From Limnohabitans sp. 103DPR2 (GTDB lineage: Bacteria > Pseudomonadota > Gammaproteobacteria > Burkholderiales > Burkholderiaceae_C), in contig NZ_CP011834.1 of NCBI RefSeq assembly GCF_001412575.1, positions 2,418,001 to 2,482,000 on the forward strand: a stretch of 64,000 nt of DNA. Reading direction: 5' to 3'. Shown piece after piece: positions 10,565-20,512 of this stretch. Positions within the stretch are counted from its first letter, which is position 1; each line of letters opens with the position of its first letter. The position numbers and the translations under genes were made by a program. The notes below the pieces were generated by a model that saw nothing but the letters and a program-made list of their open reading frames with translations, made no database searches and was not told where the DNA came from.

Positions 10565-11623
10565 TCAGGTTGCAGGGTCACGGTGCACCAAGCGAATCGC
10601 ATCAATCTCGGCCAATACTTCTGTAGACAATTGCGTACCCCAAACCTTCACGTCTTCTTCCAATTGCGCCACCGAAGTCACGCCAATGATGGTGCTGGCC
10701 ACCGACCAACGTGTGTAACAAAAAGCCAAGGCCATTTGTGTCGGCGTCATGCCATGGTCACGCGCCAATTGGTTGTACAAGCGGGCTGCATCCAAGGTTG
10801 TTTGACGTGCCCAGCGTTGCTTGCGCATCGACTCGTATTTGGCCAAGCGTCCCATGGGAGCGCCTTCACCGTCCAGTCCTGTCTGATCGTATTTGCCTGT
10901 CAATGAGCCAAAGCCCAAAGGCGAGTAGGCCAACAAGGACACATTCAATTGGTGGCACGTTTCGTCCATCGCATTGTCAAAGGTTCGATTGACCAAGCAA
11001 TAAGGGTTTTGAACGGTTTGCACCCGTGGCAAACCATGTTGCTCAGCCAAGCGGATGAACTCGTGGGTGCCGTAAGGCGTTTCGTTAGAGAGACCCACAT
11101 GGCGCACTTTGCCTGCTTTGACCAACTTGGCCATGGCTTCCAATTGCGCATGCAATGAGGTTTCAATTTTGGCTTTGGTCTGATCAAAATACATCATGCC
11201 AAAAGCGGGCACATGGCGCTCAGGCCAATGAATTTGATAGAGATCGATCACGTCGGTTTTCAAACGTTTCAAACTGGCATCGCACGAATTCAAAATATCC
11301 TGTGGCGTCATGCCAGCGCCTTCACGAATCCAAGGCATGCCGCGTGAGGGGCCTGCCACTTTGGTGGCCAACACCACTTTTTGACGCACGCCTGGGTTGT
11401 TCGCAAACCAATTGCCCAAAATGCGCTCTGTTGAACCGCAGGTTTCTGCTTTTGCAGGCACCGAGTACATTTCGGCCGTGTCCAGGAAGTTGACGCCTAA
11501 CGCCAAAGAGCGATCCAAGATTTGATGCGCTTCCTTTTCTGCAACTTGTTCTCCAAACGTCATGGTGCCCAAACAAATGGGTGTGACTTGCAGGTCGGAT
11601 GTACCTAGCGTGATTTTGTTCAT
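10565..11623 (-). CDS. aldo/keto reductase (Tas/YghZ-like)
   Basis: A 352-residue NADPH-dependent aldo/keto reductase. The TIM-barrel catalytic residues can be read: the Asp and Tyr in NFLDTAEMYSVP, the Lys in VVLATKVAG and the His in YQIHWPERH. Cofactor-binding segments include YSPLGFGSLTGKY and the C-terminal ASTIIGVTSVAQLEEDV. The length and the insertion CGSTERILGNWF match the E. coli Tas branch. The physiological substrate cannot be read from sequence. It is 38 bp upstream of plsY on the same strand but has no functional tie to it. Confidence 0.9.
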   Translation of the reverse strand: MNKITLGTSDLQVTPICLGTMTFGEQVAEKEAHQILDRSLALGVNFLDTAEMYSVPAKAETCGSTERILGNWFANNPGVRQKVVLATKVAGPSRGMPWIREGAGMTPQDILNSCDASLKRLKTDVIDLYQIHWPERHVPAFGMMYFDQTKAKIETSLHAQLEAMAKLVKAGKVRHVGLSNETPYGTHEFIRLAEQHGLPRVQTVQNPYCLVNRTFDNAMDETCHQLNVSLLAYSPLGFGSLTGKYDQTGLDGEGAPMGRLAKYESMRKQRWARQTTLDAARLYNQLARDHGMTPTQMALAFCYTRWSVASTIIGVTSVAQLEEDVKVWGTQLSTEVLAEIDAIRLVHRDPAT

Positions 11624-11672
11624 CTTGTTTCAAAACTTTTAAAAAATGGATGGCACTGAGTGTAAAACTTAT

Positions 11673-13406
11673 TTAACACTGACGCGCCCGCTCCTCCTCT
11701 TGTAAACGCAAGAAGCGTCGCTGCACCTTGCCAGTGGTTGTCATGGGCAATTGGTCAATGAACTCTATTTCCTTGGGATATTCGTAAGGCGCCAACAATC
11801 CGCGAACGTGACGTTGCAAATCTTCAATGAGCGTCTTTTCAAATTTCTGAACGTTGGGCGCTGAAGCCCTTTGGGCCACATAGTCTGGTGACAACACCAC
11901 ATAGGCCTTGACCAATGCACCGCGATCCGCATCGGGTTTCGGCACCACAGCCGCATTCACCACGGCGGGATGCTTCACCAAACAGTTTTCAATTTCACCA
12001 GGACCAATGCGATAACCCGCTGCTTTGAACATGTCATCTGTGCGGCCTTGGTACCACAGGTACCCCTCTTCATCTTGGATGGCCACATCGCCTGTTCGAC
12101 ACCAGTTGCCTGTGTATTTGGCCTGTGTTGCCATAGGATTTTTCCAATACCCCAAAAAGAAAACAGGGTCGAGATGACCATGGCGATCAAATCGGTTAAC
12201 AGCAACTTCACCGGCTTCGCCTGGTTTACAAATCTGTCCCTGATCGTCAATCACCGCCACTTGATGACCAGGATAGCCTCGTCCCATGCTGCCAGGCTTT
12301 GAGGGCCAAAATACTTGGCAATTGCCCACCACGTAGTTGATTTCGGTTTGACCAAACATCTCATTGACGACCACACCCAATTCGTCTCGGCAATAAGCGA
12401 ATACCGCATCACCCACGGCCTCCCCTGCACTCATCAAGCCCTTCAATTTCAACTTGAAATGTTTGCGCGGATGGGCCTGCGCTTTCATCATCGCCTTCAA
12501 TGCCGTCGGAAATAAAAAGCTGTGGGTAATGCCATGTGCATGCAAAATTTCAAAAGCAATTTCTGGACTGAAGCGCCCCTGATAGGCCACGATCGGCCTT
12601 CCAAAATAAAGCGATGGCAGCAAGGCATCCATCAAGCCCCCCGTCCAAGCCCAATCGGCAGGTGACCAAAAAACAGCGTCAGAGCCCGTTGGCAGATCAC
12701 CATGAAAGTCAGCCCTTGTAGGCTCAAAACCAAACCAATTTTGGCTGCACACAAATCCCGTCAAATTACCGACCAAGGCCCTGTGTGGAATCAGGGCGCC
12801 TTTGGGGTTGCCCGTCGTGCCACTGGTGTAAATCAAAATGGCGGGGTCATCAGCTCGCGTGCTAACCGATTTGTAGTCATGTTTAGCTGACGCATGGGAC
12901 TGCGCCATACGCAAGGCGCTAGGTACTTCCAAAATGTTTGTCAGGGCTGGACATTCTTTTCTCAAAGCCTGCAAGACAGGTGCAGACACCTCATCACACA
13001 AGGCCACGGCGGCACCACTGTCCTCGACCCGAAAGGCCAAAGCATCAGGCCCAAACAACATCGACAAAGGCATGGCCACAGCCCCCATTTGCAACACGGC
13101 CATGTAAGAGACCGCTGTTTCAAATCGCTGCGGCATCACGATGGCCACACGGTCGCCTCGTTTGACACCCAAAGTTTTCAGTTGCTGGCTGAGCACATTT
13201 GCGGCAGCCTGCAATTGCGCAAAAGTCCAGGCCATGGGGGTCTTTCCATCTGGCTGATGCGCCAAAATAGCCGTTGCGTTTTGGTGCTGTGGTGACCGAG
13301 CCCATCGGCCACAGCACACCTCGGCCATGTTGAACTTGTCGGGCACTTGCCAAGCGAATTGGCGATGAACCGTCTCGTAAGCGTCGTTCCGGTGACTGAC
13401 ACTCAT
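11673..13406 (-). CDS. acyl-CoA synthetase (AMP-forming, medium-chain-like)
   Basis: A 577-residue ANL-superfamily adenylating enzyme expected to activate a carboxylic acid to its CoA thioester. It has the phosphate loop YTSGTTGNPKGALIPH, the A5 motif MFGQTEINYVVGN, the hinge motif WYQGRTDDMFKAAGYRIGPG and the catalytic lysine in PMTTTGKVQRRFL. It resembles the AcsM/medium-chain and acetyl-CoA-synthetase-like group; the exact acid is not predictable. The ATG at 13406 is preceded by an excellent AAGGAGG site. It is divergent from an alpha/beta hydrolase only 26 bp away, a pairing that suggests linked ester or acid use. Confidence 0.9.
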   Translation of the reverse strand: MSVSHRNDAYETVHRQFAWQVPDKFNMAEVCCGRWARSPQHQNATAILAHQPDGKTPMAWTFAQLQAAANVLSQQLKTLGVKRGDRVAIVMPQRFETAVSYMAVLQMGAVAMPLSMLFGPDALAFRVEDSGAAVALCDEVSAPVLQALRKECPALTNILEVPSALRMAQSHASAKHDYKSVSTRADDPAILIYTSGTTGNPKGALIPHRALVGNLTGFVCSQNWFGFEPTRADFHGDLPTGSDAVFWSPADWAWTGGLMDALLPSLYFGRPIVAYQGRFSPEIAFEILHAHGITHSFLFPTALKAMMKAQAHPRKHFKLKLKGLMSAGEAVGDAVFAYCRDELGVVVNEMFGQTEINYVVGNCQVFWPSKPGSMGRGYPGHQVAVIDDQGQICKPGEAGEVAVNRFDRHGHLDPVFFLGYWKNPMATQAKYTGNWCRTGDVAIQDEEGYLWYQGRTDDMFKAAGYRIGPGEIENCLVKHPAVVNAAVVPKPDADRGALVKAYVVLSPDYVAQRASAPNVQKFEKTLIEDLQRHVRGLLAPYEYPKEIEFIDQLPMTTTGKVQRRFLRLQEEERARQC

Positions 13407-13432
13407 TCCCTGCCTCCTTATGATCTCGCAGT

Positions 13433-14347
13433 ATGTACCAAGTTAAACGCCACTCTACTAGCCATTTCGTCCCATTGCGAGGGCACCACTACCATGTCCG
13501 CGAATGGGGCAATCCGCAGTCTTCATTGCCCCCCGTGGTCTTGGCCCACGGTTGGATGGATGTCGCTGCTTCCTGGCAATTCATGGTGGAGTCGTTGACA
13601 GAGACTTTTTTCAACAATCGGCGCATCTTGGCAGCCGATTGGCGTGGCTATGGCTTGACCACAGGCCCCGCCACCGACAGTTACTGGCTGCCTGACTACC
13701 TTGGCGACCTCGATGCCCTCCTTCGCCAGTTGTGTCCAGACCAGCCCATCGATTTGGTGGGTCACAGCATGGGCGGCAACGTGGTCATGATGTATGCCGG
13801 CGCGCGGCCAGATCGCATTCGCCGTCTGGTGAACTTAGAAGGCTTTGGCATGGCCGCCACCCGACCCTCCCAAGCACCAGGGCGATTGGGTCAATGGCTG
13901 GACGAGCTTCATGCCCTCGAAAAAGGTGATCTGGACCTCAAGCCCTACCCCGATGTGGCGGCCGTGGCGCAGCGACTCATGAAGACCAATCACCGATTGT
14001 CACAAGACAAAGCCGATTGGCTGGCCCAGCATTGGGCCAAAGCAGACGACCAAGGACAATGGCGAATTTTGGGCGATGCGGCCCACAAAGTGGTCAACCC
14101 GTACCTCTACAGGGTTGACGAGGTACTTGAAATCTACAAACGCATCAGCGCGCCAACGCTGGTGGTCGAGGCATCCGACGACTCCCTTTCACAATGGTGG
14201 AAAGGCAAATTCACGCTCGAAGAGTTCCACGAACGCCTGAAATCGGTGGCCAATTTGAAAATGGCCACCCTGCAAGATGCAGGTCACATGCTGCACCACG
14301 ACCAAGCAGAGGCCCTGGCAAAGCTGCTTGAAGACTTTTTGGCTTGA
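13433..14347 (+). CDS. alpha/beta hydrolase
   Basis: A 304-residue alpha/beta-hydrolase-fold protein. The oxyanion stretch is VVLAHGWMDVAASWQF, the nucleophile elbow is DLVGHSMGGNVVMMYAG (Ser in GHSMG), and the late histidine is probably in AGHMLHHDQAEALAKLL. Substrate is unknown; esterase, epoxide hydrolase and haloalkane dehalogenase families share this fold. The ATG at 13433 has no clear Shine-Dalgarno site and sits 26 bp from the divergent acyl-CoA synthetase, so its promoter must overlap that gene's start region. Confidence 0.85.
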   Translation: MYQVKRHSTSHFVPLRGHHYHVREWGNPQSSLPPVVLAHGWMDVAASWQFMVESLTETFFNNRRILAADWRGYGLTTGPATDSYWLPDYLGDLDALLRQLCPDQPIDLVGHSMGGNVVMMYAGARPDRIRRLVNLEGFGMAATRPSQAPGRLGQWLDELHALEKGDLDLKPYPDVAAVAQRLMKTNHRLSQDKADWLAQHWAKADDQGQWRILGDAAHKVVNPYLYRVDEVLEIYKRISAPTLVVEASDDSLSQWWKGKFTLEEFHERLKSVANLKMATLQDAGHMLHHDQAEALAKLLEDFLA

Positions 14348-14414
14348 TTTGACTCGCAAGAGACCTCTAGGCATGAGAAAATCCCATCTTTCATAGATTC
14401 GGACACCCTTCCTC

Positions 14415-15519
14415 ATGGACGCAGAACACATCAATCAAATTGGCGCGAAATTGGTCGACTTGGCCGCCCGCACCGAAGATTTACGGAGGTATCTTTGACT
14501 ACGATGCCAAATCAGAACGCCTAAGAACCGTTAACGCATCGCTCGAAGATCCCACGGTCTGGAACGACCCCAAAAAAGCCCAAGAGCTCGGCAAAGAAAA
14601 AAAAGCCCTTGACGGTGTGGTGGTCACACTGAACACCCTCACCTTCGAGCTTTCAGACAACAACGAGTTGTTTGAGATGAGCAAAGAGGAAGGTGATGAC
14701 GCTGGCTTGCTTACCATTGAAGTTGAGGCCAACAAGCTTTCCACCATTGTGGAAGAGCTTGAATTCCGTCGCATGTTCAACAATGAAGCAGATTCCTGCA
14801 ACGCCTTCTTGGACATCCAAGCCGGTGCAGGCGGCACAGAAGCTTGCGACTGGGCCAGCATGCTAATGCGCCAATACTTGAAATACGCAGAACGCAAAGG
14901 TTTCAAAGTCACCGTTGAAGACGAGTCGCCTGGCGACGTAGCAGGCATCAAAGGCGCCACACTCAAGTTTGAAGGTGAATACGCCTTTGGATTGCTGCGC
15001 ACAGAAACAGGCGTGCACCGTCTAGTGCGCAAGTCACCCTTTGACTCATCTGGCGGCCGTCACACCAGCTTTGCCAGTATTTTTGTGTACCCCGAAGTGG
15101 ACGACTCCATCGAGATTGACATCAATCCGGCCGACGTTCGCACCGACACCTTCCGTGCCAGTGGCGCGGGGGGGCAGCACATCAACAAGACCGACTCTGC
15201 CGTTCGTTTGACGCACATTCCCACAGGCATTGTGGTGCAGTGTCAGGACGGCCGCAGCCAACACAGCAACCGTGATGTCGCCTGGAAACGCCTGCGCTCA
15301 CGTTTGTACGACTTTGAGATGCGCAAGCGCATGGAAGCACAGCAAAAGTTGGAAGACACCAAGACCGATGTAGGTTGGGGTCACCAAATTCGCAGCTACG
15401 TGCTCGACCAAAGTCGCATCAAAGATTTACGCACCAACGTTGAAATGTCCAACACCCAAAAAGTGTTGGACGGTGACTTGGACGCGTTCATTGAAGCCTC
15501 GCTCAAACAAGGTGTCTGA
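14415..15519 (+). CDS. prfB: peptide chain release factor 2, with programmed +1 frameshift
   Basis: Terminates translation at UGA and UAA. The gene is in two frames: codons 1-27 run from 14415 to 14495, where CTT is followed by an in-frame TGA at 14496-14498. Skipping the T at 14496 continues in the +1 frame from GAC at 14497, giving 367 residues. The stop-recognition tripeptide SPF is at about 207-209 and the GGQ catalytic motif at about 252-254, both within two residues of E. coli RF2. The upstream CGGAGG acts as the internal Shine-Dalgarno that promotes the shift. This is autoregulation by RF2 level, not a broken gene. lysS, a common neighbour, is absent; pepN follows. Confidence 0.97.
14484..14499 (+). 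promoter_or_regulatory. prfB: RF2 programmed frameshift site
   Basis: The segment reads CGGAGG TAT CTT TGA C. The Shine-Dalgarno-like purine run is placed just before the slippery CTT codon and the UGA stop followed by C, a weak termination context. This is the canonical arrangement for +1 slippage in bacterial prfB genes. Confidence 0.95.
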
Positions 15520-15569
15520 CACAGCTGGCCCTGCCAGCGTGTTGCACCGACCCATGGAGATTTTTTGTG

Positions 15570-18281
15570 ATGCTTGAAGCCCCTGCAAAAGCCATCCGCC
15601 GTGTAGATTACACAGCGCCGGCGTTTTGGATCGACACCGTCGATTTGACATTTGATTTAGACCCCACCAAAACACGCGTGCTCAACAAAATGCGTGTACG
15701 CCGCAACCCTGATGTAGCACCCCAAGCCCTGCGCCTCGATGGCGAAGAGTTGAACTTGGCGCGCGTCATGGTCAATGGCGGAGGTACCTCCTTCAAAATG
15801 GACGGCAACCAGCTGGTCCTTGAAAATTTACCCGAAGGCCACGACGCTTTTGACTTGGAAATTTTCACCACTTGCAATCCGCTTAAAAACACACAACTGT
15901 CTGGCCTGTACGTCAGCCGTGATTCTTTCTTCACGCAATGTGAAGCCGAGGGCTTTCGCCGCATCACGTACTTTCTCGACAGACCTGATGTGATGGCCAG
16001 CTACACCGTCACCTTGCGTGCCGATGCACAGCAATACCCCGTCTTGTTGTCCAACGGCAACTTGGTGGAACAAGGCAGCCTGGACGACGGTCGTCACTTT
16101 GCCAGATGGGTTGACCCCCACAAGAAGCCTTGCTACTTGTTTGCATTGGTTGCAGGCAAATTGGTGGCGCGTGAACAGCGCATCGTGTCGCGCTCAGGCA
16201 AGGAGCACTTGCTGCAAGTGTTCGTGCGCCCTGGCGACTTGGACAAGACCGAACACGCCATGAACTCACTGATGGCCAGTGTGGCCTGGGACGAGGCGCG
16301 TTTTGGTTTGCCTCTCGATTTAGAGCGCTTCATGATTGTGGCCACCAGCGACTTCAACATGGGCGCGATGGAAAACAAAGGCCTGAACATTTTCAACACG
16401 AAATTTGTGCTAGCCAGTCCTGCCACGGCGACGGATGCCGACTTTGCAGGTATCGAGAGCGTTGTGGGTCATGAGTATTTTCACAACTGGACGGGCAATC
16501 GCATCACGTGCCAAGATTGGTTCCAACTCTCTCTCAAAGAAGGCTTAACTGTTTTCCGCGATCAAGAATTCAGCCAAGACATGGCTGGCGTTGCCAGTGC
16601 CCGCGCCGTCAAACGCATTGAAGATGTACGCGTTCTCCGTACGGTTCAATTTCCGGAAGATGCAGGTCCGATGGCGCACCCAGTCAGGCCAGATGCCTAC
16701 GTAGAAATCAACAATTTCTACACCGTCACCATTTATGAAAAAGGCGCCGAGGTGGTTCGCATGATGCAAACCCTGCTCAGCGCACCGGGAGACGAAGATG
16801 GCAAGCAAGGTTTTGCCAAGGGCATGAAGCTGTATTTTGAGCGCCACGATGGTCAGGCAGTGACCTGCGATGACTTTGCACAAGCCATTGCAGATGCCAA
16901 CCCCCACTCACACTTGGCGCAACAATTGACGCAGTTCAAACGCTGGTACAGCCAAGCTGGTACGCCGCGTGTTCACGCCAACAGTTCCTATGACAGTGAA
17001 GCGAAAACCTTCACCTTGACGCTTTCACAAAGCTGCGCGCCAACACCCGATCAAGCTGTGAAAGAACCCTTTGTCATCCCCGTCACTGTGGGTCTTTTGA
17101 GCGAAACCGGACAGTCCTTGAATGTTCAATTGCAAGGCGAATCCGGCACGGCGAACCAAAGCAAAACCTTGGTGCTTAACCAAGCGTCTCAAAGCTTTGT
17201 TTTTGAAAACATTGAAAGCGCGCCGACCCCCTCATTGCTTCGCAACTTCAGCGCACCCGTTAACTTAGACTGCGCATTGACAGACACGCAATGGCTCACT
17301 TTACTGGCACACGACCCTGATGCTTTCAATCGCTGGGAAGCGGGGCAACGCTTGGCTGTTCAAGCCGCGCTTCGATTCATTCGCAGCGGCGGCAACACGC
17401 AAACAGACAAGGTGTTGGGCGCTGACTTCATTGACGCCATGCGTGCTGTCCTTCAACATCCTGACTTGGACGCCGCCTTCAAAGAATTGGTACTCACACT
17501 GCCCTCAGAAACCTACATTTCTGAACAGTTGGAATCGGTTGATCCGCAACAAGTTCACTCCGTTCGTGAAGCCATGAAATTGCAATTGGCGACCAGTTTG
17601 TTTGCGCAATGGGAAACCTGCTACGAGCAAAACCGCGTCCTGGGTGCTTACTCCCCAGATGCCATTTCAAGTGGCAAACGCTCACTCGGCGGCATGGCCC
17701 TCCACATGTTGTGCTTGGTTGCACAGCACCAAGACACATCCGTTTGGCCAAGCAAAGCCCTCCAAGCGTTCAAAGATGCCCACAACATGACCGACCGCTT
17801 CAATGCTTTAGCTGCACTGGTGGGCAGCGGACATGAATTGGCATCAACGGCCTTGGCGCAATTCCATGCGCTGTTCAAGAACGAGGATTTGGTCATCGAC
17901 AAATGGTTTGCATTGCAAGCCAGCACGCCCGACCGAGGCGGCAATATTTTGCCTATCGTTCGCCAACTCATGCAGCATCCAGACTTCAACTTGCGCAACC
18001 CCAACCGCGCACGCAGTTTGATTTTCAGCTATTGCAGCGCCAACCCTGGCGGCTTCCATCGCAGCGATGCAGCAGGCTATGTCTTCTGGAGCGAGCGTGT
18101 CATTGAATTGGATGCCATCAATCCACAAGTTGCAGCGCGCCTGGCTCGTGCCTTGGACCGCTGGAGAAAGCTGACGGAACCGTACCGCCAAGCAGCCAAA
18201 GCAGCCATTGAGCGCGTTGCCGCAAAATCTGACTTGAGCGACGATGTGCGCGAAGTTGTCACCCGCGCTTTGGCCGAATAA
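15570..18281 (+). CDS. pepN: aminopeptidase N (M1 family)
   Basis: Zinc aminopeptidase that trims N-terminal residues from peptides in the cytoplasm. About 903 residues from the ATG at 15570; a GTG codon directly before it at 15567 is an alternative. The exopeptidase motif is NMGAMENKGLN, and the zinc site HEYFH is at about residues 301-305 with the third ligand Glu in LSLKEGLTVF at about 324. These positions are near those of E. coli PepN. The length and the C-terminal helical region fit the PepN subfamily. It lies 50 bp after prfB and 24 bp before the fbp start. Confidence 0.96.
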   Translation: MLEAPAKAIRRVDYTAPAFWIDTVDLTFDLDPTKTRVLNKMRVRRNPDVAPQALRLDGEELNLARVMVNGGGTSFKMDGNQLVLENLPEGHDAFDLEIFTTCNPLKNTQLSGLYVSRDSFFTQCEAEGFRRITYFLDRPDVMASYTVTLRADAQQYPVLLSNGNLVEQGSLDDGRHFARWVDPHKKPCYLFALVAGKLVAREQRIVSRSGKEHLLQVFVRPGDLDKTEHAMNSLMASVAWDEARFGLPLDLERFMIVATSDFNMGAMENKGLNIFNTKFVLASPATATDADFAGIESVVGHEYFHNWTGNRITCQDWFQLSLKEGLTVFRDQEFSQDMAGVASARAVKRIEDVRVLRTVQFPEDAGPMAHPVRPDAYVEINNFYTVTIYEKGAEVVRMMQTLLSAPGDEDGKQGFAKGMKLYFERHDGQAVTCDDFAQAIADANPHSHLAQQLTQFKRWYSQAGTPRVHANSSYDSEAKTFTLTLSQSCAPTPDQAVKEPFVIPVTVGLLSETGQSLNVQLQGESGTANQSKTLVLNQASQSFVFENIESAPTPSLLRNFSAPVNLDCALTDTQWLTLLAHDPDAFNRWEAGQRLAVQAALRFIRSGGNTQTDKVLGADFIDAMRAVLQHPDLDAAFKELVLTLPSETYISEQLESVDPQQVHSVREAMKLQLATSLFAQWETCYEQNRVLGAYSPDAISSGKRSLGGMALHMLCLVAQHQDTSVWPSKALQAFKDAHNMTDRFNALAALVGSGHELASTALAQFHALFKNEDLVIDKWFALQASTPDRGGNILPIVRQLMQHPDFNLRNPNRARSLIFSYCSANPGGFHRSDAAGYVFWSERVIELDAINPQVAARLARALDRWRKLTEPYRQAAKAAIERVAAKSDLSDDVREVVTRALAE

Positions 18282-18305
18282 CACCCTTCTACCGGAGTCA
18301 TGTCC

Positions 18306-19313
18306 ATGTCCCAAAAAATTTCATTGTCTCGTTATTTGGTGGAGCAACAACGAAGCAAGGGTCACATTCCTTCGCAGTTGCGTCTCTTGCTTGAAGTGGT
18401 TGCGCGGGCATGCAAAAGCATCAGCCACGCGGTCAACAAAGGCGCCTTGGGTGGCGTCTTAGGCAGTGCTGACATTGAAAACGTTCAAGGTGAAATTCAG
18501 AAAAAGCTGGACATCATTGCCAATGAAGTGTTGATCGAAGCCAATGAATGGGGTGGTCATTTGGCGGCCATGGCGTCCGAAGAAATGGAAACCATTCACT
18601 TGGTCCCTAACCGTTACCCCCAAGGTGAATACCTGTTGATGTTTGACCCTTTGGATGGGTCTAGCAACATTGATGTGAATGTGAGCATTGGCACTATTTT
18701 CAGTGTGCTTAAAAAAGCGGAAGGCCAACAGGCTCTTAGCGAAGAAGACTTCTTACAACCCGGCCACCAACAAGTCGCTGCTGGTTACTGCATCTACGGT
18801 CCACAAACGACGCTGGTTCTTACCGTGGGAGATGGCGTGGCCATGTTCACTTTAGACCGTGAGCAAGGCTCGTTTGTGCTCACCCAAGAAAACGTTCGAG
18901 TTCCCGAAGACACCAAAGAGTTCGCCATCAACATGAGCAACATGCGCCACTGGGATGCCCCAGTCAAGCGCTATGTGGACGAGTGTTTGCAAGGCAAAGA
19001 GGGTGTTCGCGGCAAAGACTTCAACATGCGCTGGATTGCCAGCATGGTGGCCGATGTTCACCGCATTCTCACGCGCGGCGGTATTTTCATGTACCCCTGG
19101 GACAAGCGTGAACCCCACAAAGCAGGCAAGTTGCGCTTGATGTACGAAGCCAATCCGATGAGTTGGCTCATCGAGCAAGCCGGTGGTGCCGCGACCAACG
19201 GCCGCGAAAGAATTTTGGACCTTCAACCTCAACAACTGCACGAACGTGTCAGCGTGATCCTGGGCTCCAAAAATGAGGTAGAGCGTGTCACACGCTACCA
19301 CTTGGAAAAATAA
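18306..19313 (+). CDS. fbp: fructose-1,6-bisphosphatase class I
   Basis: Hydrolyses fructose 1,6-bisphosphate to fructose 6-phosphate in gluconeogenesis. The protein of about 335 residues shows the metal-binding [18 protein letters not shown] and GTIFSV, and the substrate loop [20 protein letters not shown]. It is the class I type common in Proteobacteria. Two ATGs are close together (18300 and 18306). GGAG at 18294-18297 is too near the first and well spaced from the second, so I use 18306. Ends in a terminator shared with the convergent binding-protein gene. Confidence 0.96.
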   Translation: MSQKISLSRYLVEQQRSKGHIPSQLRLLLEVVARACKSISHAVNKGALGGVLGSADIENVQGEIQKKLDIIANEVLIEANEWGGHLAAMASEEMETIHLVPNRYPQGEYLLMFDPLDGSSNIDVNVSIGTIFSVLKKAEGQQALSEEDFLQPGHQQVAAGYCIYGPQTTLVLTVGDGVAMFTLDREQGSFVLTQENVRVPEDTKEFAINMSNMRHWDAPVKRYVDECLQGKEGVRGKDFNMRWIASMVADVHRILTRGGIFMYPWDKREPHKAGKLRLMYEANPMSWLIEQAGGAATNGRERILDLQPQQLHERVSVILGSKNEVERVTRYHLEK

Positions 19314-19330
19314 TCGACCATGGCTCAGCA

Positions 19331-19356
19331 AAAGGGACTCATTGAGTCCCTTTTTT
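19331..19356. terminator. bidirectional terminator after fbp
   Basis: An inverted repeat (GGGACT / AGTCCC) is flanked by AAA on the left and TTTTTT on the right. It lies 17 bp after the fbp stop. Its right end touches the stop codon of the leftward binding-protein gene, so it can terminate both. Confidence 0.85.
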
Positions 19357-20396
19357 CATTGAGGCAAGGATTTGATTTTGTCTTCCCAAAGTTGAATCAA
19401 CCGTTTGCGTTCAGCCGCCTGCCCATATTTGTTGTAATCGTACTTAATGAGCCTGATTTTTTTAATGTCTGGCACGCGTGGATCGACAACGGTTGCCATG
19501 TTCGAAGGCACTTGGAAACCCCTGGCAGCAAATGCAAATTGTTGCGCCTGAGGTGTCAAAGCCCATTCATAAAAACGTTTTGCAGCCTCCAAATGAGGCG
19601 CACCTTTGATGATGGACATGCTGCCGATCTCTGCCCCAGTTCCTTCCGCAGGCGTGAAGGCTTCAATGGGAAAGCCTGCAGCCTTTTCTCCAGGCGCCAA
19701 AGCGATGAAGCCAATCGCAATGGCTGCTTCACCACGCGATACAGCCTTGATAGGGGCTTCACCTGAACGGGGGTACCCGCTCATGTTGCGGTGCAGTTTG
19801 GCCATGTAGTCCCAAGCTTGCGACTCACCCATCAATTGAACCAAAGTGGCCAAGGCCGTGTAGGCAGCGCCACTCGAACCTGGATTGGCCATTTGAATTT
19901 CACCCTTGTATTCTGGTTTGAGCAAATCAGCCCAAGAGGTGGGTGTTGGCAACTTGCGCTTGGCCAAAACTTCTTTGTTGTAAAAAATACCCAAAGGCCC
20001 CAAGTACAAACCGACAGACCTCCCCCCAGATTGCTCATATTGCGCCTTGGCCCAAGGGTGCAATTGGGCCAGCGCAGGCGACTGGTAGACCGCCGTTAAG
20101 TCCAACTGTGCAGCAGCCAAATGAGGATCGCCGGTGCCCCCAAACCAAATGTCAATTTTCGGGTTGGCTTTTTCTGCATTCACTTGGGCCAAGGCCTCCC
20201 CCGTACTGCGCTGCAAAATATTCACTTTGATGCCCGTCACCCGAGGAAAAGTCACTTGGATTAAATTACACCAATCAGATTGCACAGAACACAGAATGTT
20301 CAATTGTTGCTCTTGTGCATTTGCAACGGGGGAATAAGCGCTCAGCAAGCATGCGGCGGCTGCAAACAAACTGCGAACTGAAGTCATCAATGTCAT
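19356..20396 (-). CDS. periplasmic substrate-binding protein of an ABC transporter, ferric-iron type (orphan)
   Basis: A 346-residue extracellular solute-binding protein of the Fbp/PotD-like (family 1) group. I choose the ATG at 20396, which has GAGAG about six bases upstream and gives a clean signal peptide ending SPVANAQ. Upstream in-frame starts would bury that signal. Readable parts are IDIWFGGTGDPHLAAAQ, GLYLGPLGIFYNKEVL, WADLLKPEYKGEIQMANPGS and SGYPRSGEAPIKAVSRGEAA, as in proteins binding ferric iron or small organic ligands. No permease or ATPase gene is adjacent, so its partners are elsewhere or it has a sensing role. The ligand is uncertain. Confidence 0.85.
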   Translation of the reverse strand: MTLMTSVRSLFAAAACLLSAYSPVANAQEQQLNILCSVQSDWCNLIQVTFPRVTGIKVNILQRSTGEALAQVNAEKANPKIDIWFGGTGDPHLAAAQLDLTAVYQSPALAQLHPWAKAQYEQSGGRSVGLYLGPLGIFYNKEVLAKRKLPTPTSWADLLKPEYKGEIQMANPGSSGAAYTALATLVQLMGESQAWDYMAKLHRNMSGYPRSGEAPIKAVSRGEAAIAIGFIALAPGEKAAGFPIEAFTPAEGTGAEIGSMSIIKGAPHLEAAKRFYEWALTPQAQQFAFAARGFQVPSNMATVVDPRVPDIKKIRLIKYDYNKYGQAAERKRLIQLWEDKIKSLPQ

Positions 20397-20512
20397 ATCG
20401 GCTCTCTCAGATAGGATACTTTTCATCATAATGGTACCCAGAAAATCGTCCAAACGAGTTTGTCTCGTAGATACAGTCATCCATTCTTTGTGAACTTGAA
20501 TTACCATTCAGC

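Noticed and set aside
9942..10718. A 258-codon open frame on the plus strand opposite plsY.
   Set aside because: It lies antisense to the clearly conserved plsY and the aldo/keto reductase end, and its translation is rich in Gln, His and Arg with no domain. It is a shadow of codon bias.
14440..15519. prfB as a single-frame gene with an upstream alternative start.
   Set aside because: That start gives a false N-terminus (MARNWSTW). The correct N-terminal 27 residues are in the other frame before the TGA, joined by the programmed shift.
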